From NCBI RefSeq assembly GCF_020783315.1, contig NZ_CP086063.1, forward strand, positions 1,054,001-1,118,000: 64,000 nt of DNA, read 5' to 3'. This DNA is from Ferruginibacter lapsinanis. Its GTDB lineage: Bacteria > Bacteroidota > Bacteroidia > Chitinophagales > Chitinophagaceae. The notes beneath the pieces were generated by a model. It ran no database searches and was not told the origin of the DNA. It was given only the letters and a program-made list of their open reading frames with translations. The translations under genes were made by a program, and so were the position numbers. This document shows positions 55,629 through 64,000 of this stretch, piece after piece. Position 1 is the stretch's first letter. Every line of letters begins with the position of its first letter.

Positions 55629-57251
55629 ATGTACGATATTTTACAACTGAACGACATGGTTGTTCCCGAGTTGCTCGATATAGCGGAGCAACAAAAAATT
55701 CCAAACGCAAAAAAATTAGACAAACAGGAGCTTATCTATAAGATCCTGGATAAACAAGCAATTATGAATGCAGCCGTTAAAAACGAAGACGACGATAAAC
55801 CAAAACGGAAACGTATTGTAAAAACGTCGACAGCTAATAGTACCGAAGATGCAGAGGTTATGCAGGAAAAACCTAAACCTGAACCAAAGTTGGCCAGAAA
55901 AGCAGAACCTGTAAAAAAGCCAATCAAAAAAGAAGAACCGAAGCAGGAAGAAGAGGACGAAGAAGAATTACAGCCTATTACCAGCGAAAACAGTACCATA
56001 CCTCCTGCCATTGCTTCACTTTTACAGGAAGAAGATATCCAACAACCGGAAGCATTGCCAATCGATGACAATGGTCGTCAATACACGCCCAAACAACCGC
56101 AACAAAGAAGAGACCAATCAGTTTTCAATATTGAATTTGATGGTATTATTTTAGGTGAAGGGGTGTTGGAAATGATGCCTGATGGATATGGTTTTTTACG
56201 CAGTAGCGATTACAATTATTTATCTTCTCCGGATGATATTTATGTATCTCCTTCTCAAATAAAATTATTTGGTTTAAAAACCGGCGATACCGTTTACGGA
56301 AGTGTTCGTCCTCCTAAAGAAGGTGAAAAATACTTCGCTTTATTAAAGGTTGAAACCATTAACGGTAAAAGCCCGGATGAAGTAAGAGACAGGGTTCCTT
56401 TCGATTACCTGACTCCGTTATTTCCTTTCGAAAAATTAAATTTATCTACAAGTGCCAGCAACTACAGCACAAGGATAATGGATCTGTTTACTCCTATTGG
56501 TAAAGGACAACGTGGATTGATCGTTGCACAGCCTAAGACAGGTAAAACAATGCTGTTGAAAGAACTGGCAAATGCAATCGCAGAAAACCATCCCGAATGT
56601 TATTTGATGATCGTATTGGTAGATGAAAGACCGGAAGAGGTAACTGATATGGAACGTAGCGTAAAAGCTGAAGTGATTGCAAGTACTTTTGATGAACCTG
56701 CTGAAAAGCATGTTAAAGTAAGTACCATCGCATTGCAAAAAGCAAAACGCTTAGTTGAGTGCGGGCATGATGTGGTGATCCTGTTAGATAGTATCACTCG
56801 TTTGGCAAGAGCACATAATACGGTTGCTCCATCAAGTGGTAAAGTATTATCAGGTGGTGTGGAAGCAAATGCGATGCAAAAACCAAAACAATTTTTTGGG
56901 GCGGCTCGTAAAATAGAAAATGGTGGATCGCTTACCATTATTGCAACAGCATTGGTTGATACCGGTAGTAAAATGGATGAGGTGATCTTTGAAGAATTTA
57001 AAGGAACGGGTAATATGGAATTACAGTTAGATAGAAAATTATCTAATCGTCGTATCTATCCTGCAATTGATATCGTTGCCTCATCTACCCGTAGGGATGA
57101 TTTGTTATTGGATAAAGACACCTTCCAACGTATGTGGGTATTGCGTAAGCATATGGCGGATATGAATACAGAGGAAGCGATCAATACTTTATTGAAAAAC
57201 ATGAAAGGCACTAAAGATAATATTGAGTTTCTTACTTCAATGAACGGATAA
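55629..57251 (+). CDS. rho: Transcription termination factor Rho
   Basis: 540 aa, longer than the 419-aa E. coli form. The N-terminal Rho_N (about 1-45) is followed by an insert of about 110 residues rich in Lys, Glu, Pro and Gln (50-165), then the RNA-binding cold-shock-like part with [13 protein letters not shown], and the ATPase with VAQPKTGKT near 298-306, [12 protein letters not shown] near 330 and [25 protein letters not shown] near 396-420. Charged N-terminal inserts are usual in Bacteroidota Rho. A clear hairpin terminator follows. Confidence 0.97.
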   Translation: MYDILQLNDMVVPELLDIAEQQKIPNAKKLDKQELIYKILDKQAIMNAAVKNEDDDKPKRKRIVKTSTANSTEDAEVMQEKPKPEPKLARKAEPVKKPIKKEEPKQEEEDEEELQPITSENSTIPPAIASLLQEEDIQQPEALPIDDNGRQYTPKQPQQRRDQSVFNIEFDGIILGEGVLEMMPDGYGFLRSSDYNYLSSPDDIYVSPSQIKLFGLKTGDTVYGSVRPPKEGEKYFALLKVETINGKSPDEVRDRVPFDYLTPLFPFEKLNLSTSASNYSTRIMDLFTPIGKGQRGLIVAQPKTGKTMLLKELANAIAENHPECYLMIVLVDERPEEVTDMERSVKAEVIASTFDEPAEKHVKVSTIALQKAKRLVECGHDVVILLDSITRLARAHNTVAPSSGKVLSGGVEANAMQKPKQFFGAARKIENGGSLTIIATALVDTGSKMDEVIFEEFKGTGNMELQLDRKLSNRRIYPAIDIVASSTRRDDLLLDKDTFQRMWVLRKHMADMNTEEAINTLLKNMKGTKDNIEFLTSMNG

Positions 57252-57272
57252 TCCTATTAATAAATATTTTTT

Positions 57273-57302
57273 AAAGCCATCCTTTTTAGGATGGCTTTTT
57301 AT
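57273..57302 (+). terminator. Intrinsic terminator after rho
   Basis: AAAGCCATCC (57273-57282) pairs with GGATGGCTTT (57289-57298), then T run. Confidence 0.85.
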
Positions 57303-57419
57303 ATTCCCTTCTGTAATGGTTATCTATGCAGATAAGGCCGAAGGCTAGACCAAAGTATTATTTTAACAATGCCGAAAGATAAACAATGCAATATTTTTTA
57401 CCATCAGGATATTTGTGGG

Positions 57420-57427
57420 TAGATTTG
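57420..57427 (+). promoter_or_regulatory. -7 box of the secreted protein gene
   Basis: TAGATTTG, exact TAnnTTTG, 26 bases before the ATG at 57454. It makes a start upstream of it (57415) unlikely. Confidence 0.45.
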
Positions 57428-57453
57428 TTCTCAGTAATACTACAAATAAAAAC

Positions 57454-58476
57454 ATGAAAAAATATTCTGCTGCCGTCCTTTTTATTTTACTGTTATCACC
57501 CTTTGGTAAAGTCTTTTCGCAGGACATAACAGGGTTATGGGTAGGAGCATTGTATAATGATACAACCAAAAGATACCATCCCTACGAATTGGCTTTGAGC
57601 GAAGAAAACGGAAAACTTTCTGGTTACTCCTCTACTATATTTGAAATAGATGGGAAAAAAGAATTGGGGATTAAAAAATTAAAGATCAGGAAAAAGGGAG
57701 ATCAGCTATTTATTGAAGACGCAGGGCTTTTCTTTGATACTTACAGTGCCAGGCCTCCAAAAGGGGTTCATCAATTAACTGCAGTGTCATTGAGTGTTGA
57801 GGATACAATAATGGTGTTGTCGGGTAAGTGGAGCACAAACAGAACAATAAAGTATCTGCCGTTTTCGGGCACTGTCCGTTTACAACGCAAGTCAGATTAT
57901 AAGTCGGCAGAATTATTTAAAAAACTTGATTCATTAAATGCTACCAATACGCTTTCCTTTGTTCCGCAGGAGAAAAAGCCGGAACCGATTGTGGCGGCTG
58001 TAGTAAAAGTAGAAAAACCAAAAGTTGTTGCAAAAAAAACGGTCAAACAAGATACAATAGCGGTTAAAAAACCTGTAGTGGTGCCATCTCCTGTTGTTGT
58101 TATTCCTGCAGCTGCGGCTGATGTGGCTAAAAGAAAGATAGTGAATACACAGGAAGTGTTTTTTACAGCAGACAGCCTTACGCTTACTTTATATGACAAT
58201 GGCGAAGTAGATGGAGATGTGGTAAGTGTGTTGTTAAATGGAAAAGTTATTTTCGAAAAAGCAGCACTAACAACCAAGCCCAACCGAAAAACAATTTACA
58301 TAGATAAAGCAGCAGGTTCGGATTCTTTACAATTAGTAATGTATGCGGAGAACCTGGGAAGTATTCCTCCTAATACAGGCCTATTGGTAGTAAACGATGG
58401 TGATGCAACGTATGAAGTGAGGTTCAGCGCCGATCTGCAAACCAATGCCGCAATATTGTTGAGACGAAAGAAATAA
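57454..58476 (+). CDS. Secreted protein with Lys/Pro linker and beta C-terminal domain
   Basis: 340 aa from the ATG at 57454 (MKKYSAAVLFILLLSPFGKVFSQ, signal peptide). The first domain (about 24-165) starts DITGLWVGALYNDTTKRY and looks lipocalin-like or beta-barrel-like. A linker (about 175-235) rich in Lys, Val and Pro repeats KPVVV-type words. The last domain has LTLYDNGEVDGDVVSVLLNGKVIFEKAAL, a wording common in uncharacterised secreted Bacteroidota proteins. Function not known. Confidence 0.65.
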   Translation: MKKYSAAVLFILLLSPFGKVFSQDITGLWVGALYNDTTKRYHPYELALSEENGKLSGYSSTIFEIDGKKELGIKKLKIRKKGDQLFIEDAGLFFDTYSARPPKGVHQLTAVSLSVEDTIMVLSGKWSTNRTIKYLPFSGTVRLQRKSDYKSAELFKKLDSLNATNTLSFVPQEKKPEPIVAAVVKVEKPKVVAKKTVKQDTIAVKKPVVVPSPVVVIPAAAADVAKRKIVNTQEVFFTADSLTLTLYDNGEVDGDVVSVLLNGKVIFEKAALTTKPNRKTIYIDKAAGSDSLQLVMYAENLGSIPPNTGLLVVNDGDATYEVRFSADLQTNAAILLRRKK

Positions 58477-58483
58477 CTTTAGG

Positions 58484-58711
58484 TTACAAACCGTCAATAG
58501 CTTTTGCCAAAGCCCTGTCTTTATCTGTAACAATATCTCCGGCATCATGTGTATTTAGCCATATCTCCACTTTATTGTAAACGTTTGTCCAGAGTGGATG
58601 ATGATTGGCTTTTTCTGCTTCAATGGCTACCCTGGTCATGAAAGCAAATGCTTCAGAAAAATTTCTGAACATAAACTTTTTGTACAGCGTATTATTTTTT
58701 TCTTCCCACAT
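58484..58711 (-). CDS. phhB: 4a-hydroxytetrahydrobiopterin dehydratase
   Basis: 75 aa, slightly short but whole. [31 protein letters not shown] (residues 40-70) has the paired His, the Trp and the THDAG motif of pterin-4a-carbinolamine dehydratase. It recycles the pterin cofactor of phenylalanine hydroxylase, which is encoded at 19323-20099. In a leftward pair with the IPExxxVDY gene (23-base gap). Confidence 0.9.
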   Translation of the reverse strand: MWEEKNNTLYKKFMFRNFSEAFAFMTRVAIEAEKANHHPLWTNVYNKVEIWLNTHDAGDIVTDKDRALAKAIDGL

Positions 58712-58734
58712 AAGTAAACGATTTAGTGTGCTGA

Positions 58735-59166
58735 TTATAATATAAGATGCTGTTTGTTTTTGATCTGCTCATTGGTCATTTCTACCACCAATTGTACACC
58801 TGGTAAAGATTTGATAGATTGTATCAGTGGAGATAATTCACCTGCATAAAAATCGCCTTTTATCAACCATAAAAAGTCCAGGTGTTTGAATTCCGGCAAT
58901 AAATATTCTCCGTCAAACTGATTATTATACAAATAGTGTGTCAAGGCAATGGATGGAACCATATATTCATACACAGAAAAAAAATAGGTGCGCTTTCTTT
59001 TGGTGAGTTGTATCTCCAGATCGGTGTTTATTCTAAAGTTAAAGCCCAGTATCTGGTTCAGGTTCCAGCACAACAAATAATCTTTAACCGGCGCAACAAT
59101 ACCCAATAAAACAGATTCCTCGAAAAATTCTTCTGCTAGTGCCTCATTATCTATTTTAAGTCTCAT
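58735..59166 (-). CDS. IPExxxVDY family protein
   Basis: 143 aa from the ATG at 59166 ([17 protein letters not shown]). An upstream extension to 59307 would overlap feoB on the other strand and is not supported. Contains [21 protein letters not shown] and [16 protein letters not shown], matching the family named after its IPExxxVDY signature (here LPEFKHLDF). Small soluble protein specific to Bacteroidota with unknown function. First gene of a leftward pair with phhB. Confidence 0.75.
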   Translation of the reverse strand: MRLKIDNEALAEEFFEESVLLGIVAPVKDYLLCWNLNQILGFNFRINTDLEIQLTKRKRTYFFSVYEYMVPSIALTHYLYNNQFDGEYLLPEFKHLDFLWLIKGDFYAGELSPLIQSIKSLPGVQLVVEMTNEQIKNKQHLIL

Positions 59167-59266
59167 TAATAAAGATGAAATTGTGTCAGGTGTAAAGGTA
59201 ATAACTCCTTCTTTCTTAATTCGTAAGAACAAACCACTAATTACATTTAATTTTGCAGCATAAATT

Positions 59267-61384
59267 TTGACAAAGCATATCAACATAGCATTAGTAGGTA
59301 ACCCCAACAGCGGGAAAAGTTCGCTATTTAATGTGCTTACCGGCTTAAATCAGCAGGTAGGTAATTTTCCGGGAGTAACGGTAGATAAAAAGACCGGAAA
59401 GTGTGCCATTGGCGAAAACCTGTCTGCTACCATTATTGATCTGCCCGGAACCTATAGCCTTTACCCAAAACGGGCAGATGAGTGGGTGGCTTACAAAGTA
59501 CTGTTACAACAAGATTCAGATATTAAGCCAGATATGGTGGTATTGGTGGCCGATGCCAGCAACCTTAAAAGAAATTTATTGTTCTGTTCCCAGATCATTG
59601 ATTTAAAAATTCCTGTAGTGGTGGCCTTGTCCATGATGGATCTGGCAAACAGTAAAGGAACGCAGATCGATATTAATGGACTGGAAAGAGAGTTGGGAGT
59701 GCCGGTTGTAATGATCAATCCAAGAAAGAACAAAGGGGTTCCTCAACTGAAAAAGATCATTGAACAAACGGCTTTAAATATTGGGGTGCCGGCAAAAGAC
59801 TTTATCAATAGTTATGCATTGGCAGAAGACGCCATAGATGATGTAAAGAAATTAGTGCCAGGATTAAGTGCTTATACAGCCCTACACTATCTGATCAATC
59901 ACGAAAACTTTATTCTCGATACTGCATTACAAAATAGTATTGAAGCAGTTGAAGAAAAAAATAAATTCAATCCAACTAAAACACAGGCAGAAGAAATAAT
60001 GCAGCGCTATGGCCGCATTAAACATATCATGCAACAAACTGTGGTAGAAGCAGACCCTTTAAAGAAGGCGTTGTTAACCGAAAAACTGGATGATATTTTT
60101 CTGCACAAAAGATTGGGCTATCTTATTTTAATAGTGGTGTTGTTTCTCTTGTTCCAAAGCGTATTTTGGATTGCACAATACCCGATGGATGCCATAGAAT
60201 GGATCTTTGGTAAACTAAGTGGATTTTTAACAACAGTATTGCCGCAGGTTTGGTGGAGTGATCTGTTGATTAACGGAGTGGTGGCAGGGTTGAGTGGTAT
60301 ATTGGTTTTTGTGCCTCAGATAATGATATTGTTTGCCTTGATAACTTTATTGGAGGATACCGGCTATATGGCAAGGATCAGTTTTTTAACTGATAAACTG
60401 ATGCGTAAAGTGGGCCTGAACGGAAAAAGTGTTATGCCGATGATCAGTGGTTTTGCCTGTGCAGTGCCGGCTATCATGAGTGCAAGAAATATTGAGAATA
60501 GAAAAGAGCGGTTACTAACGATAATGGTTACGCCATTTATGAGTTGCAGTGCCAGGCTGCCAGTGTATACTATTTTGATCGCATTGGTCATTCCTTCAAA
60601 ATTATATTTTGGTTTTTTAAGCCTGCAAGGGTTGGTGATGATGGGACTTTATTTACTCGGTGTTGTTATGGCACTCATCGTGTCATACATCATGAAATTT
60701 TTCATTAACATAAAAGAGAAAAGCTTTTTTATTTTAGAATTACCTGTGTACAGAGCACCCAGATGGAAAAATGCATTAACGACCATGATCGAAAAAGCAA
60801 AGATCTTTGTTTTTGATGCAGGTAAAATAATTATGGTAATCAGTTTACTGTTGTGGACATTGAGTACCTATGGTCCGAAAGAAAGAATGGCTAAAGTAAC
60901 GGCTAAGTACGACCGAATGGTAGTGTCCGATCCGCAAAAAGCTGACGAAATAAACAAGCACAGAAAAACAGAGTTGTTGCAAAATTCATTTGCAGGTATT
61001 CTCGGAAAATCAATAGAACCGAGTATTCGTCCGTTAGGCTATGATTGGAAAATTGGAATTGCGATAATTACATCCTTTGCGGCAAGAGAAGTTTTTGTTG
61101 GTACGATGGCTACACTGTATAGTGTGGGAGATAATGCTGATGAAAATAACAGTACCCTAAGACAAAAAATGCAGGCGGCGGTAAGAGCGGATGGAACTAA
61201 AGTATATGATCTTGCAACCGGATTATCCCTATTGGTGTTTTATGCCTTAGCTATGCAATGTATGAGCACACTTGCTGTTGTAAAAAGAGAAACTCGTAGT
61301 TGGAAATGGCCTGCGATTCAGTTAGTGTATATGACAGGCTTGGCTTACCTGCTGAGTTGGTTGGTATATATTATTTTTAAATGA
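59267..61384 (+). CDS. feoB: Ferrous iron transporter FeoB
   Basis: 705 aa, starting at TTG (59267) because no ATG fits before GNPNSGKS. The G domain has G1 GNPNSGKS (11-18), G3 DLPG (58-61) and SMMDLANS in the region of the usual N/TKxD motif. Eight or so membrane helices start near residue 285, with the gates GFACAVPAIMSAR and MSCSARLPVYTIL. It brings Fe(II) into the cytoplasm driven by GTP. No feoA or feoC is next to it. Confidence 0.93.
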   Translation: MTKHINIALVGNPNSGKSSLFNVLTGLNQQVGNFPGVTVDKKTGKCAIGENLSATIIDLPGTYSLYPKRADEWVAYKVLLQQDSDIKPDMVVLVADASNLKRNLLFCSQIIDLKIPVVVALSMMDLANSKGTQIDINGLERELGVPVVMINPRKNKGVPQLKKIIEQTALNIGVPAKDFINSYALAEDAIDDVKKLVPGLSAYTALHYLINHENFILDTALQNSIEAVEEKNKFNPTKTQAEEIMQRYGRIKHIMQQTVVEADPLKKALLTEKLDDIFLHKRLGYLILIVVLFLLFQSVFWIAQYPMDAIEWIFGKLSGFLTTVLPQVWWSDLLINGVVAGLSGILVFVPQIMILFALITLLEDTGYMARISFLTDKLMRKVGLNGKSVMPMISGFACAVPAIMSARNIENRKERLLTIMVTPFMSCSARLPVYTILIALVIPSKLYFGFLSLQGLVMMGLYLLGVVMALIVSYIMKFFINIKEKSFFILELPVYRAPRWKNALTTMIEKAKIFVFDAGKIIMVISLLLWTLSTYGPKERMAKVTAKYDRMVVSDPQKADEINKHRKTELLQNSFAGILGKSIEPSIRPLGYDWKIGIAIITSFAAREVFVGTMATLYSVGDNADENNSTLRQKMQAAVRADGTKVYDLATGLSLLVFYALAMQCMSTLAVVKRETRSWKWPAIQLVYMTGLAYLLSWLVYIIFK

Positions 61385-61410
61385 TGAGTTTATTAGACTA
61401 ATTAAACTGG

Positions 61411-61890
61411 TTAATACCTCACCAATTCTGCGTTTAACTTTTTGGCTAATCCTCTTGCTCCACGTTTCATTACCACATCATGATTCCATTTGAATAAAGG
61501 TTTTAAAACGGGTCTTAAATTATTCATCCATTTTTTTGTAGTGTTTACATCCCAGTTATATTGGAGAGTAGTAACACCATTTTCTTCCAGGAAACGCCAT
61601 TTCCCTTCTCCTTCCAATTCACCATAAGCTATTCCCTCTAAAATAAAGGGCTCCTGGATATTGCAGGATTCCATGTCAAACGTTAATGTATACGGTAAAA
61701 TACTTCTCCAGGTATATCTTACTTTTTTACCCAGATCTGTTTCATCTCCTTCCTGAAGAGTTTCTACACTAATAACTCCTCGCCACCAATCAGGCCATTT
61801 TTCCTGTTCATAAATAGCTTTCCACACTTTTTGAAGTGGCGCTTTTACTTGCCAGATTGTTTCAAATGAGTATTGATAGGCCTTTTCCAT
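61411..61890 (-). CDS. SRPBCC (START-like) family protein
   Basis: 159 aa. FETIWQVKAPLQKVWKAIYEQEKWPDWWRGV near the start, and the long C-terminal helix, are typical of the SRPBCC ligand-binding fold of polyketide cyclase/dehydrase-like proteins. No catalytic residue is recognisable. Single leftward gene, convergent with feoB, with a well-formed promoter upstream. Confidence 0.75.
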   Translation of the reverse strand: MEKAYQYSFETIWQVKAPLQKVWKAIYEQEKWPDWWRGVISVETLQEGDETDLGKKVRYTWRSILPYTLTFDMESCNIQEPFILEGIAYGELEGEGKWRFLEENGVTTLQYNWDVNTTKKWMNNLRPVLKPLFKWNHDVVMKRGARGLAKKLNAELVRY

Positions 61891-61972
61891 GTTTAAATAT
61901 ACGTTGTGATGCTGAAAATAGTTTTTGCCTCCTCTATCTTATGCCGTTTGTCCCTAAAAATTTGCCTTTTGT

Positions 61973-62002
61973 CAAAACTATTTTTATTTCTTCATATATC
62001 AA
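61973..62002 (-). promoter_or_regulatory. Promoter of the SRPBCC gene
   Basis: Leftward TTG (62002-62000), 19 bases, TAGTTTTG (61980-61973): full match to the phylum consensus. It lies about 80 bases before the ATG. Confidence 0.6.
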
Positions 62003-62092
62003 AAATTAAATATAAACCAGTGCTGTAAAGGATTACAGCCAAAAATGTCAAATATTCATCATCCACTACTAGAAAATAAATGGTATTATGTG

Positions 62093-62122
62093 TTGCATAG
62101 TACTAAAATGTTTGTATATTTG
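62093..62122 (+). promoter_or_regulatory. Promoter of the PadR-PspC unit
   Basis: TTG (62093-62095), exactly 19 bases, TATATTTG (62115-62122): a full match to the Bacteroidota consensus. About 90 bases of leader precede the ATG. Confidence 0.7.
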
Positions 62123-62219
62123 TATTGTCAAGCTGATTAACTGTACAGAAACCCGATAGGAAATCAGATATCAACTATCAGGTATTCACAATCAGAAAAA
62201 GGCTTTAAAATATATAGCT

Positions 62220-62585
62220 ATGAATATTGATAACACAGCAAGCCAGATGCGTAAGGGAGTTTTGGAGTTTTGTATTCTTTCGGTAATAAAACAGGGAGAA
62301 GCTTATCCCTCAGATATTATTGATAAGATGAAAGCAGCCAACCTCAATATATTTGAAGGTACCCTATATCCGCTCCTTACCAGATTAAAAAACGCAGAGT
62401 TCTTAACCTACCGTTGGGTAGAAAGTAATAGTGGTCCCCCACGTAAATATTTTTCATTAACCGAAAAAGGAGCCACATTTTATAAAGAGCTTGAAGCAAC
62501 CTGGAATGAATTGGCAAATGCGGTGAAAGCGCTTTCGGATGCTGAACAAACCCATTTTAATAACAACTTCAACAACCCCGATTAA
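62220..62585 (+). CDS. PadR family transcriptional regulator
   Basis: 121 aa. The winged helix has RKGVLEFCILSVIKQGEAYPSDIIDKMK (about 12-39), FEGTLYPLLTRLKNAEFLTYRW and GPPRKYFSLTEKG, the usual PadR wording. It sits 54 bases before a PspC-domain gene; this PadR-PspC pair is widespread in Bacteroidota and probably senses envelope stress or lipophilic compounds, with the regulator repressing its own unit (inference). Confidence 0.9.
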   Translation: MNIDNTASQMRKGVLEFCILSVIKQGEAYPSDIIDKMKAANLNIFEGTLYPLLTRLKNAEFLTYRWVESNSGPPRKYFSLTEKGATFYKELEATWNELANAVKALSDAEQTHFNNNFNNPD

Positions 62586-62639
62586 AACATTCAGTTTTTT
62601 TGGGAGGCAACCAACTAACGAAACACAAATTTAATAATC

Positions 62640-64000
62640 ATGAAACAAGTAATAAACATAAACTTCCACGGACAAGTAGTTCCTATAGAAGTATCTGCGT
62701 TTGATATACTTAAAAAATATACCGAAAGTCTCGGTCGTTATTTTGCTAATGAGGAAGGCAAGGAAGAGATCATTAATGATATAGAAAGCCGTATTGGCGA
62801 ACTTTTTCAGGAACGTCTTAAAAAAGGAGCTACCTGTATTACTGATGACGATGTAAATGCGATCATTAAAAGTATGGGCAGACCGGAAGATTTTGAAACA
62901 GTTGAAGAGAATACTTCTTCTGCATCTGCCGGTCCTTCTGAACAATCTAATCCAAATGCAGGTAATGCAACAGCTACGCCTAAACGCTTATATAGAAATG
63001 AAAATGATAAAGTAATAGGTGGTGTATGTTCAGGGCTGGCAAATTATTTCGGTCTTGATCCTATCTTGGTAAGAATAATTTTTGTGGTGATAAGTCTTGC
63101 TTTTGGTACAGGAATATTGGCTTACTTTATTATGTGGGTAGCGGTGCCAAGTACAGCTACCGCAGAAATTGGAGGCACAAGGAAAAAACTATACAGAGAC
63201 TCCGATGATAAGATAATAGCAGGTGTAGGTAGTGGTATCGGAAACTACTTTGGTGTTAGTGCATGGATCCCTCGTGTATTATTTCTACTGCCATTTTTAT
63301 CTTTTGTTTTCAAATGGGGGCATTTTGGTTTTTTAAATTTTCCCGATTTTTTAAGATTCAGCTTTAGCCCGGGTGCATTGATCGTATACATTATTTTATG
63401 GTTGGTTTTACCCGAAGCTGTAACAACTGCCGAAAAATTAGAGATGAAAGGAGAAAAGGTGGATCTGAATTCTATCAAAAATTCTGTGATGGAAGAAATG
63501 AAAGGAGTACAGGGACGTGCCGAAAAATTTGGAACCGAAGCAGCAAAATTTGCTGAAGAAAAAGGAAAAACCGTTGGCTCAGAAATGGGAAGCGTAGCAA
63601 GAAGGAGTAGTCGTTCATTAGGAGATGTGATCGTATTTTTAGTAAAAGCGTTTGCCTATTTTGTAATAGGATGTGTTGGGTTTGCATTGGTGGCTGCGTT
63701 ATTTGCTTTTGCGATAGCCGCAATTGGAGTATTTCCATTAAAAGATTTTTTACTGAGAGATGGATGGCAAAGTGTATTGGCATGGGGTACATTACTATTC
63801 TTTGTGGCTGTACCGGTTATTGGTGTAATTACATGGATCATACGCAGATTAGCTAAAGCAAAAGGCAATCGTAAAATAATACGTTTTTCTTTTATCAGTC
63901 TTTGGATCGTAGGATGGGTTTGCTTTATCTTTTTACTGGCATTGGTAAGCAAAGATTTTAGAACAAGTAATGATATAGCCGAACATGAAATAGCATTGTC
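62640..64000 (+). CDS. PspC-domain envelope protein (partial)
   Basis: 453 residues are visible before the window ends. After an N-terminal helical part with EEGKEEIINDIESRIGELFQERL (about 37-59) come two PspC domains: KRLYRNENDKVIGGVCSGLANYFGLDPILVRIIFV (about 116-150) and KKLYRDSDDKIIAGVGSGIGNYFGV (about 182-206), each with its membrane helix. A coiled-coil stretch with Glu/Lys precedes two further membrane helices (about 330-360 and 375-400). Acts in the inner membrane, probably in envelope stress together with the PadR regulator upstream. Confidence 0.85.
   Translation, partial: MKQVININFHGQVVPIEVSAFDILKKYTESLGRYFANEEGKEEIINDIESRIGELFQERLKKGATCITDDDVNAIIKSMGRPEDFETVEENTSSASAGPSEQSNPNAGNATATPKRLYRNENDKVIGGVCSGLANYFGLDPILVRIIFVVISLAFGTGILAYFIMWVAVPSTATAEIGGTRKKLYRDSDDKIIAGVGSGIGNYFGVSAWIPRVLFLLPFLSFVFKWGHFGFLNFPDFLRFSFSPGALIVYIILWLVLPEAVTTAEKLEMKGEKVDLNSIKNSVMEEMKGVQGRAEKFGTEAAKFAEEKGKTVGSEMGSVARRSSRSLGDVIVFLVKAFAYFVIGCVGFALVAALFAFAIAAIGVFPLKDFLLRDGWQSVLAWGTLLFFVAVPVIGVITWIIRRLAKAKGNRKIIRFSFISLWIVGWVCFIFLLALVSKDFRTSNDIAEHEIAL

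Larger units (their letters stand above)
61891..62219. other. Divergent intergenic promoter region
   Basis: 329 AT-rich bases between the leftward SRPBCC gene and the rightward PadR gene. It holds one good promoter on each strand (listed) and nothing else that was recognised. Confidence 0.6.

Noticed and set aside
1..64000. tRNA, rRNA or riboswitch genes
   Set aside because: No cloverleaf with a T-loop GTTCRAATC, no rRNA words and no known riboswitch core were found by eye in the intergenic stretches; a tRNAscan or Infernal run would be decisive.

Overview
The window is a typical chromosomal stretch of a Bacteroidota bacterium, most likely of the family Chitinophagaceae or a close relative. 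Four things point there: low GC; promoters of the TTG-N19-TAnnTTTG kind instead of -35/-10 boxes; a type IX secretion cargo (CHU_C / gliding-motility C-terminal domain); and family members common in that phylum (S46 dipeptidyl peptidase, IPExxxVDY protein, DUF4251 lipoprotein, futalosine-pathway menaquinone gene mqnC, GH3-like protein). No rRNA, tRNA, CRISPR, IS transposase or prophage was seen.

Layout. 0-14 kb: a Pif1-like helicase (cut by the window edge), recX, dnaN, a DUF2306 membrane protein, a YARHG lipoprotein, a YadA-head-like secreted repeat protein, the three-gene set transglutaminase / alpha-E / circularly permuted ATP-grasp, kdsB, a GH3 protein and an S46 peptidase. 14-27 kb: a YgjV-like membrane protein, mqnC, a PDZ aspartyl protease, an active M16 peptidase, then a seven-gene leftward Phe/Tyr catabolic cluster (Glu/Leu/Phe/Val dehydrogenase, hmgA, hppD, marR, fahA, phhA, flavin reductase), and a second, catalytically dead M16 protein with a holin-like protein. 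27-39 kb is the accessory part. It holds dispersed structured repeats, a fused E1 alpha/beta 2-oxoacid dehydrogenase, four to five unknown small proteins, a large exported protein and a small XRE regulator preceded by an unusual 21-bp tandem array. 36-54 kb: nudK-like, DUF2200, ald, an FGE-like secreted protein with a GGxxDG repeat protein, DUF4251, pullulanase with a PfkB kinase, a K+ channel, a cupin, an SDR overlapping ppsA, DUF3820, a T9SS-type surface protein and asnS. 54-64 kb: a D-2-hydroxyacid dehydrogenase, rho, a secreted protein, the pterin dehydratase phhB with an IPExxxVDY protein, feoB, an SRPBCC protein, and a PadR-PspC pair cut by the window end.

Functional links. phhA needs a pterin cofactor and phhB (39 kb away) regenerates it, so the two serve one pathway: Phe to Tyr, then hppD, hmgA and fahA to fumarate and acetoacetate. 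No maleylacetoacetate isomerase is present. Pullulanase, the PfkB kinase, ppsA and ald belong to central carbon and amino acid flow.

The most unusual signals are all in the accessory part. (1) Eleven 21-bp units, each with a conserved 12-nt core and a variable 9-nt part, run up to the base before the XRE start codon. (2) A dispersed repeat (R1) ends in a 10-bp hairpin whose stem differs between copies with full pair compensation. (3) An ~85-bp hairpin repeat (R2) starts a few bases after the stop codons of three successive gene units, giving a cassette-like layout. (4) A ~180-nt imperfect palindrome carries the same 4-nt bulge twice. These are read by eye; no alignment or folding program was run.
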